Assembly (NCBI GenBank): GCA_026686845.1
Contig: JAIVEN010000012.1
Span: forward strand, 22,384,501 to 22,448,500
Length of the DNA: 64,000 nucleotides
DNA from: Adenanthera pavonina
Lineage: Eukaryota; Streptophyta; Magnoliopsida; Fabales; Fabaceae
Direction of reading: 5' to 3'
Shown: one piece after another, positions 56,699-64,000 of the stretch
How positions within the stretch are numbered: position 1 is the stretch's first letter
Layout of the letters: each line of letters starts with the position of its first letter
Position numbers and translations under genes: made by a program
Notes under the pieces: model-generated
What the model saw: only the letters and a program-made list of their open reading frames with translations
Told to the model about the DNA's origin: nothing
Databases searched by the model: none

Positions 56699-57487
56699 AT
56701 GGGTGGGGGTGGGGGACCAGGTTGGATCGGGTTTAATATAAGCCCATGGTCTAATCTTGTAGGATGGTTGGGTCGAGTCTAGGAATCCATGGTTTGATCT
56801 ATCTAGATAGGTTGGTTGGCAAGACTGGTCTAGCTTGGGCTGGACTGGGTTCCTAGACTGCCTTGTTTTTGTGTTTTAATATCTGGACTTTTTTTCTCTA
56901 ACAACCAATGTCTCCCCCTTTTTAACAGAATGACCAAACTAGGCCCAAAATAACTAACCAACATTTGGACTTTTTCATCAAAATGAACATTCAAGTAATC
57001 AAGCCCAAAATGACCATTCGGAAATAAAAAATAAGGGACATGGATATATAAAATTACCAACCAACGTAACAATCAATTCAAAATGAACATTGAAGTCCAT
57101 AATAACCATACAAGCCCAAAATGACCATTCAAAGTGTAATCCTACACTCATAAATTTTTTGTTTTCTTTCTGTAGAGTCTAGACTTACCAAAGATGCAGA
57201 TTGCATGCAATATGAAATAACATAAAAGACTAAAATACTTCTTGTGTAATACGAAAATTGAAGAACAGGACTTAGGGTTTGCATGCATATAAGTCATATT
57301 GTGTAATACAACGTGATTTCATTATAATATATATATATATATATATAAACCCTCAGGTCAAATTAGAACAATTGGTTTGACAAGATAACCTAAAACCTAA
57401 TCTAACCCAGTCAACTAGCTCAACCTGGACATCGAATTTTGGATCCTAGCTAAAAAGACCTGGTTCAAGTTTTTTCCCCATCTCTAA
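56699..57487. mobile_element. Probable hAT-like element with GGT/CCAGG-rich ends
   Basis: The left part (GGACCAGGTTGGATCGGGTT, many TTGG/TGGG words to 56860) and the right part read on the other strand (AGATGGGGAAAAAACTTGAA followed by CCAGGTC) are loosely inverted. Between them are repeated AAAATGACCATTC words (about 56990-57135) and a (TA)n run at 57329-57347. No target duplication found. Confidence 0.35.
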
Positions 57488-58014
57488 AATTTAAATATGT
57501 TAAATATGAAAATATTTCAAAATGTTTAATTTTGTAATGTTTTCTTTGTTTTTTCTTTTTCAATTTCAAACATTGGTAGCAAATCCTATTCTATAGCAAG
57601 TAGTGATGAAAGAAGTTGATCTTCAAAAAAATTGAGAAATCATACTTTTCAGGAAAAACAAATTATTTTTGCGCTGCTAGTCGAAACATACTTTATGAAA
57701 CGAATCATAAACATATTCTTATTTTTTTAAAAAAAAAATTTCAAAATGACTTAATCTTATAAGGAAACTCAATTTTTAGTTTCTTATTTTAAATATCTTC
57801 ATATTACTTTTAAAATACTTGTTTAAAACTAAATTTTTTTATATTTTTTTAATTTTTGTTACATTGATTTGTAAGACATATATAAATTTTATTAGTATAT
57901 CTCTTATACTTGTATTACAAAATTTTAAAACTTATCATATCTGACATATTGTATCATATCATACCTGAATACTCATATCCGTATCTATTCATCATAGCTT
58001 TCAACATGATTGGT

Positions 58015-58460
58015 TCAAACTCATAATTTTAGTAAAGGGCTATTGGATCTCATCCATATGACCCAACTATTTTTGGTGTCAAAATATTCCAATTAAATTC
58101 TTTATTTAATTTTAGTAACAATATCTAAATATCACATAAAAATAAAAATGTAATTAATATTTATAAACAAAATTTAGCATGTTAATATTTATATAGCTCA
58201 ATATTTTTATGTTGAAATATAAATACAAAAATATTATGAAATAGCTAAATAACAATTGAATGAATAATTACAAAAGAAATTGAATTCCCTGCAAAGATGA
58301 GATTAAAAAAAGCAGACCGCTTACTAGGTTTAGCTCGGGTCTTAAAAAAAAAAATTAAAGAGTTGTTTTGTTTCATTAAAATAAAATAATATAGCGCCTT
58401 CTAGAGCACTAAAGTAATAAACTGGTGAGGACTATTAATAGAGAATCCTCAAAACGCGCG
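58015..58460. repeat. Upstream part of a tandem duplication, unit 1
   Basis: Matches 62330-62780 along its length, for example TTAAATTCTTTATTTAATTT, AATATAAATACAAAAATATT and GAGATTAAAAAAAGC.GACC. The similarity is about 80% by eye. Confidence 0.75.
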
Positions 58461-58507
58461 CTTTTCTTTTTCTATTCGTGGATTCTGAGAACACTGCGTT
58501 CCCGAAG

Positions 58508-59201
58508 CCCCTGTTTGGTACAGGGGGAGGGAGGGGGAGGGGAGAGATTTGCTCCCCTCCCCTCTACTGTTCATGCCTATACCAAACAGGGGGAGGGGAG
58601 CCCCCTCCCCTCCCCTTGTTTGGTTAAGCATTTTAAGGGGAGGGGAGGAGAGCACCTCCCCTCCCCTCTCTCCTCCCCTCCCCCTCAAATTGATCCCCCG
58701 AAATCGGGGGATCGTTTTATTTTTTTTTTATTCATTTTTTATTTTTTTAAATAAATAAAAAATTATTTAAAAATAAAAAAAATTATTAAAAAAATTTAAA
58801 AGCATAAAAATATTTACTTAAAGGTTCCTAATGTCAAAAAATATTACATTTAAGTTTCATATCTCAAAAAGTTAATATAAAAAATTTTAAAATTTTAATA
58901 TTCAGTATAAAATTATGAGTATCAGTATAAAATATTAAAGTATAATTTTATACTTAACATTGAAATTTTTTATGCTAAAAAAAATAATAAAAAATTTCTT
59001 TAATTTCAAGAGTAAAATGATCAAATTATTATTAACTTCCCTCCCCTCCCCTCCCCTCCTGAACCAAACTCCCTAACATAAAATTCCTCCCCTCCCCTTC
59101 CTTTCCCTTCCCTTCCCTCCATATCTCATCTCTCCTTCCCTCCCCTTCCCTCCATTAAAATCCCTCCCCTCCCTCCCATTCTCATCCCTCCTACCAAACA
59201 C
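58508..59201. mobile_element. C/G-rich foldback hAT-like MITE
   Basis: About 694 bases bounded by TCCCGAAG (58500-58507) and TCCCGAAA (59202-59209), 7 of 8, as for hAT insertions. The ends are inverted: left CCTGTTTGGTACAGGGGGAG, right on the opposite strand GTGTTTGGTAGGAGGGATGA. Both arms consist of repeated CCCTCCCC/GGGGAGGG tracts. Inside the left arm the terminal GTTTGGT is repeated in both directions (58583-58589 and 58618-58625), and GATCCCCCGAAATCGGGGGA forms a hairpin at 58692. The centre is AT-rich. The open frames here are products of the repeat and not genes. Confidence 0.75.
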
Positions 59202-59209
59202 TCCCGAAA

Positions 59210-60376
59210 AGATTCAGGGTCACTTTGATTCAAGTCAGGGAGGGGATGGCAGGGTTGAAATTTTTAATTGGGGGATTGAAGACAAAGAGATTAAGAAGAG
59301 TTTTAAAATTTACTTATTTAGTGAAATTGGAGCATAAATGATTAGAAAAATTTTAATAAAATTTTATTTGATTTAAAAGAGGATTGGATAAAATAAAATT
59401 TTTTTCTTTAGAAAAACTTAAATTTAGAGGATTTAATAAAAGAGTGATAGAGGAGATTGGACGGATCTAATCCCCTCCACTTCCAATAACCTCCAGTCCC
59501 TTCTCCTTTTTTTGAAAAATTTTAAAAATTTCTAACCAAATGCACCCTTAAAGAAATTTACCCATCCTTTCTTTTAATCAATGTTGGCATTAGCATTGAC
59601 TACGGAGTATTTGGCGTGGATAGAGACTAATATTTCTCATAATACAAAAAGTAAATAATGAATTTTTTTTATGTATAAAAAAGGCTTTGTTAAAAAATAC
59701 AAAATTCACTATACTAATTTATACATCTTGAAGAGATTAATTTTTTATTATCAAATGATACCCTTGGTATTTATTTAAAAAAAATTTCTTAACTAAATTT
59801 TTTCTATACACAAAGGGTTAATTAGAAATTAAATCCCTAATTAGCTGTTCAAGGTTAGTTAGAAATTTATCACCCAAGAAAAAAAAATATATATATATAA
59901 ATTAAAATAAAATTTACTGTATATTTATTTTTATTCGATATATATGTACAATTTGAAAAAAAAAAAAAGACAAAGACGTTTACTTAGCTAATTAAGCAGA
60001 GCCATGCTGTCTCCATGCACTGGGATTGATGAACCTAGTTGTTACTTTTATAATATTAATACATCCATATATATATATATATATACATCATTAATGTAAA
60101 ACTCATTTAATTAAATTATATATATTAATAATGAAAGTTAAAATTAGTTAACTATTTTGGTTTTTTCAAAAAATCACAATATTCTTTTCAAATTACTCAT
60201 ATTTAAAATTTTTCTCTCTATTTAACATATATTAAATAGGGATATTTTTTTTAAATCAATAATAAATACTACTTCATATACTATAAATTGTCATATATTT
60301 AAAATTAAAAAAAATTACTCTATATTAAGAATTGGATAGAGTATTTCTGTGCATGATTATAGGATATAGTAATATT
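59210..60376. other. Non-coding interval of duplication unit 1, repeat-rich
   Basis: Includes a stretch ending AACCAAATGCACCCTTAA near 59548 that looks like the end of another MITE, and (TA)n runs near 59888 and 60067. It has no counterpart between the repeat and gene of unit 2, so it contains later insertions. Confidence 0.4.
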
Positions 60377-60535
60377 GATGAAATTACAGCGTAGCTTCCC
60401 AGTTCCCACGTGAACTTGTGTATTTATGCAACCAATGTTGAGACCGATTTGTTAATAATGATGAAATTACAGCGTAGCTTCCCACATTAACTTGTATATT
60501 TGTACCACCAATGTTGAGACCCATTTGTCTAACTA
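60377..60535. repeat. 83-base tandem repeat, two copies
   Basis: GATGAAATTACAGCGTAGCT begins at 60377 and again at 60460. The units share CCAATGTTGAGACC and related words and lie directly upstream of the NDR1-like copy 1. Confidence 0.75.
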
Positions 60536-60713
60536 AAAGTGTTAAGCTTGATCTTGTGAAACTCTTCACCACGAAACTCTAAATTATTCTCTCTATTCTT
60601 TTTTTAACTCTAAACCCTAAAAGCTCTTCGATTACTCTTTCCCTCTGTTATGTGAGCTCTTCCTCTTCGCCGCCACTCACTGAGCTGCTGCAAATCGCCG
60701 TCCGAAAGGGTCG

Positions 60714-61417
60714 ATGACGCCCTCAGAAATCAGATTTTATGAGAATTTCAAGATACGAGAAGATAGGAAGTGTTTAGCAGGGACATGTTTGTGTACATGC
60801 CTGATATTCAAGCTGGGTGTGATTGCTTTGGCCCTATGGTTTGCCGCAAAGAATACCTCCAAACCCGAATGCTACATGGGTGCCTTTTACGTTCCTGCCC
60901 TCAACAAAACCTTGAATTCCACTTCCAACTCCACCTCATCTTCATGGTCGAGTTCGACAACAAAGACGGCGACCACGGGGTTCGGTATGATAACGTCAGC
61001 CTCACCTTCGCTATTTTCCTCGATCGGAATACCACCACCCCCGTTGGTAATTCCACCATTGAAGGCTTCTATCATAAGTTCAACAAGAATACCAACAAGT
61101 GGGGCTCCGTCCAGACTAATGCCGGAGGACTTAACCGGACTCCGCCGGTGGTGGACGGGAAAACGTATTTCCGGGTGAATTTTACGACGTCGGTGAGGTT
61201 TAAGTTTGGGGCGTGGTACGTGAAACGACAGAGTTTATGGGGAGGGGCAAATATTCCGGTGGATGATTCCGGACAGAAAGTTGGGCACAAAGGTATCAGA
61301 CTCGGAGACTCCCTCGCCGTCATTGGGTTCGGCGCACCCAAGCTCGCCGGATGCCGTTCTTCACTTCTGCTTCTGCCTCTTCTCCTCAATTGCTTATTTA
61401 TGGGCTTCCCTCTCTGA
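60714..61417 (+). pseudogene. NDR1/HIN1-like (LEA-2) protein, copy 1, with a one-base deletion
   Basis: Starts at ATG 60714 with a short cytosolic part, a membrane segment (CLCTCLIFKLGVIALALWFA, about residues 25-44) and an ectodomain opening SKPECYMGAFYVPALNKTLN. At about 60938 one base is missing compared with copy 2 (ACCTCATC against ACCATCATC), so the frame is lost and closes at 61176. The rest continues in the next frame to 61417: FMVEFDNKDGDHGVRYDNVS, GFYHKFNKNTNKWG and a hydrophobic C-terminus (SSLLLLPLLLNCLFMGF) that resembles a GPI-anchor signal, as in NDR1. NDR1 itself is a plasma-membrane protein of plant defence signalling. If the deletion is real the gene is dead; a sequencing error would be the alternative. 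Confidence 0.75.
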
Positions 61418-61555
61418 TTTCGCTGCATATCTGAGTATCTACATCTTTTTATTTTTTTTTTTGTCTCTCTTGTCCTCTAGCTTTATTTTTTCCAAATATC
61501 TATATTGTGGTTTTTTACGAACAAAAAGTAGCAAACCATGTGTCAATGGCTTAAA

Positions 61556-61905
61556 GCCTCGTTTGGTTGCCTGTACTATATATGCAGAATGGAATGCGGC
61601 CGACAAGGACTCCCAAACTGTGTATGTTTTGGTTCAATCTTTAATTAGGAATGATGATTCTCTACTCCTTCCATGACTATTATTTCTTGAGCTCTTAGAA
61701 TGCCCATTCCTTTCCAACAACAATGGAATGGATACCCATTCCAGGAAATAGGAATAATGCAATGACTAAATTCCTATTTTTTTTCTTATATTAATAAAAA
61801 ATACAAATGAAATTAATATTTTATTGTACTTTAGTACATTGCCATTCTTATATTTTTATTTTATTTTAATGAATTGTCATTCTTAAAACGACATCCAAAG
61901 ACCCC
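61556..61905. mobile_element. Possible small MITE after NDR1-like copy 1
   Basis: The left end GCCTCGTTTGGTTGCC and the right end on the opposite strand GGGTCTTTGGATGTCG are loosely inverted; inside are repeated GGAATG/CATTCC words typical of some hAT MITEs. Boundaries are uncertain. Confidence 0.35.
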
Positions 61906-62329
61906 ACTGTGATTTGTTTATTGGGTCAACGAAGACTTCTATCATATGCTTAATTTTTTAACTTTCACTCTTCTGTCTCCCTCGGCTTTGATGCTTTGTT
62001 TTAACTTTCTTCCTCTTTCAATATTGGCTTCCACTTTCTCTCGTAGTTTCTTCACTTTTCTTCCAAGTGTTTTTTCTCTCTCCATTTTGTCCTCAAGCTT
62101 TCAAGCTTCCCAAATATTTTCCTCCCTCTCTCTCTCTCATGACTCAAGTCTAAAGAGGTAATTACCACTGTCTTGGTTCAGGATCAATGTGGAATAGAAG
62201 AGGTGCAAAATTAAAAGCTTAGAGTGGGCGTTACATGAGACCAATTTGCTACTTATTACATGTAATATTAATTTTTGAAAAGCTGAGGGGTTCATCTGCC
62301 CACCTCAGCTCAATGTAGCTCCACCATTG
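61906..62329. other. Non-coding, no gene seen
   Basis: Serine/leucine-rich open frame at 61946-62161 is composed of CT-rich sequence and has no recognisable motif. Confidence 0.4.
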
Positions 62330-62780
62330 GTTCTGACTCATAATTTTAATAGAGGGATATTGGATCTCATTCACTCAATCCAACTATTTTTTGTGTCAAA
62401 ATATTCAAATTAAATTCTTTATTTAATTTTAGTAACAGTATCAAATTAATATTATATAAAAATAAAAATATAATTAATATTCATAAACAAAATTTCGTAC
62501 GTTAATTTTTATACAGCTCTATATTTTTATATTGAAATATAAATACAAAAATATTATGAAATAGCTAAACAAAAAGTGAGTAAATAATTATAAATAATAT
62601 TAAATTACTATTTGTGATGGTGAGATTAAAAAAAGCCGACCGCTTAATACCTTTTGCTTACATCTATTTTTATTTTTTTATTAACAAATTGTTTCAATAT
62701 TAATAGAGTAATATAGCGCATTCTAGAGTACTAAAATAATAAATTACTGACATCTACTTATAGAATTCTTAAAACACGTT
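62330..62780. repeat. Upstream part of a tandem duplication, unit 2
   Basis: Counterpart of 58015-58460, offset 4315 bases. It ends about 460 bases before the NDR1-like copy 2. Confidence 0.75.
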
Positions 62781-63104
62781 TTTTTTAAGTACCAAAATAT
62801 TCTAACTAATAATCATAGATTAATTTCTTTTGAGTTATAAAATTACAATATTGGTTTTGCTTTTTTCAATAAGACTTTTTCCATATATAGGATATATAAG
62901 ATTAGCGATTAAATTCAAAAGAAGACAAGGATAGTTGGGAAAAAAAAATGGACAATTAAGTATAGTGTTTTATGAACATGATGGAGGAATAAGAAGTTTA
63001 AGGTTTCATTAAACAAATGTGCAGTGAACCTGCACTCAAAAATATAGTCGGTTTGCCAGAAAAGCTTATATATATATAAATATATATGTGTGTGTTTATT
63101 AAGG

Positions 63105-63185
63105 TAATAAAAATCGGACCGGCCACTGAACCGATGAAGCAATAGTTCAAGGTTTAATAGTTAGACTGGGATCAGACTGATTATA
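63105..63185. mobile_element. Remnant of a CCGGTT-type hAT-like element
   Basis: AAAATCGGACCGGCCACTGA followed by ACCG, TAGTTCAAGG and GACTGGGATCAG: words of the family at 4481-5896 and 44811-45371. It lies directly before the truncated start of NDR1-like copy 2. Confidence 0.5.
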
Positions 63186-63239
63186 AATAAATTAATATAT
63201 TTTAAATAATATAAATAAAAAATATGAAAGGTAATATCT

Positions 63240-63940
63240 ATGATCACAAAATCAGATTTTATTAGAATTTCAAGATAAGAGAAGATAGGAAGCCTCTTGC
63301 ATATGCATTTATATGTATATTCGCGATATTGAAGCTGGGTTTGATTGCCCTTGCCCTGTGGAGAGTCACTGAAACTACCTCCAAACCCGAATGCTACATG
63401 GGTGCCTTTTACGTTCCTGCCCTCAACAAAATCGTGAATTCCACTTCCAACTCCACCATCATCTTCATGGTCGAGTTCGACAACAAAGACGGCGACCACG
63501 GGGTTCTGTATGATAACGTCAGCCTCACCTTCGCTATTTTCCTCGATTGGAATACCACCACCCCCGTTGGGAATTCCACCATTGAAGGCTTCTATCATAA
63601 GTTCAACAAGAATACCAACAAGTGGGGCTCCGTCCAGACTCATGCCGCAGGATTTAACCAGACACCGCCGGTGGTGGACGGGAAAACGTATTTCCGGGTC
63701 GATTTTACCACGTCGGTGAGTTATAAATTTTGGTCGTGGTACGTAAAACGACAGAGTTTATGCGGAGGGGCAAATATTCCGGTGGATGACTCCGGACAGA
63801 AAGTTGGGCACAAAGGCATCAGACTCGAAGACTCCCTCCCCGTCATCGGGTCTGGCGCACCCAAGCTCGGCGGATGCTATTCTTCGCTTCTGCTTCTGCC
63901 TCTTCTTGTCAATTTCTTATTTATGGGCTTACCTCTCTGA
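63240..63940 (+). pseudogene. NDR1/HIN1-like (LEA-2) protein, copy 2, N-terminus damaged
   Basis: Parallel to copy 1 along its length. The ectodomain is uninterrupted here: PECYMGAFYVPALNKIVN, IIFMVEFDNKDGDHGVLYD, GFYHKFNKNTNKWG, VVDGKTYFRVDFTTSV and a hydrophobic C-terminus (SSLLLLPLLVNFLFMGL) suited to GPI anchoring. At the N-terminus the codon matching Glu-10 of copy 1 is TAG (near 63262), the ATG of copy 1 has no in-frame counterpart, and the 5' flank is replaced by a transposon remnant. The remaining frame has no ATG before the membrane segment, so a normal product is unlikely. A start at a later ATG would remove the membrane anchor. Confidence 0.75.
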
Positions 63941-64000
63941 TTTCGGTGCATAGCTGAGTGTCTACATCTTTTTTTTTTGTGTCTCTCTTGTCCCTTCAGC

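Noticed and set aside
58425..58758. Open frames on both strands in the C/G-rich tract
   Set aside because: They are produced by CCCTCCCC repeats of the foldback MITE and contain only Pro/Gly/Ser-rich low-complexity sequence.
1..64000. tRNA or rRNA genes, CRISPR arrays, bacterial operons
   Set aside because: No tRNA cloverleaf other than the SINE box pairs, no rRNA-like stretch and no spaced short repeat array; the window is eukaryotic nuclear DNA.

Overview
This is a nuclear genomic window from a eudicot plant. The evidence is plant-type genes with GT-AG introns, an AT-rich background (GC only in exons and a few transposon ends), Ty1/copia, Tat-like Ty3, LINE, SINE, hAT and Tourist-type repeats, and an old integrated copy of a plant pararetrovirus. 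No bacterial or organellar features are present. I cannot fix the species; a woody rosid would fit but this is a guess.

Three host genes look intact: an RNA polymerase III subunit RPC6 gene (11483-10773, minus), an NC2-alpha/DRAP1-type histone-fold gene in six coding exons (32502-36709, plus) and a two-domain secreted phytocystatin in four exons (55193-51854, minus). As far as I recall, Arabidopsis NF-YC11 (At3g12480) and CYS6/CYSB (At3g12490) are neighbours. If so, the last two preserve an ancient gene pair now separated by about 15 kb of inserted DNA.

The other host-like coding regions are broken: a PUR7 (SAICAR synthetase) fragment with introns and a stop (14275-13476), a 3' partial duplicate of RPC6 (10529-10356), an FBW2-like F-box pseudogene (39280-38107), and two tandem NDR1/HIN1-like copies (60714-61417 and 63240-63940) with different lesions.

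Layout: 1-2243 is the edge of a minus-strand Tat/Ogre-like LTR element. 2244-8142 is a LINE inserted in a Tourist-type MITE, with a hAT-like element nested inside the LINE. 10.3-11.5 kb is RPC6. 12.5-15.1 kb is a possible transposon carrying the PUR7 fragment. 15.9-16.5 kb is a second MITE copy and 17.4 kb a SINE. 18.2-25.2 kb is a decayed florendovirus-like genome, about 6.96 kb from one tRNA-Met primer site to the next. 25.9-29.4 kb is a second LINE, cut off by an LTR fragment. 32-36.7 kb is NC2-alpha. 38.1-45.4 kb is the FBW2-like pseudogene with a copia element (39315-44313, GTGGT target duplication) in its upstream intron and a hAT-like MITE beyond. 45.4-51.8 kb is AT-rich repeat DNA. 51.8-55.2 kb is the cystatin. 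58.0-64.0 kb is a tandem duplication carrying the NDR1-like copies and a C/G-rich foldback MITE.

The most notable points are the complete primer-site-to-primer-site viral unit, the possible gene capture of PUR7, the three-level transposon nest with readable target duplications, and the complementary decay of the NDR1-like pair. All positions and splice sites were read by eye; no alignment or search was run.
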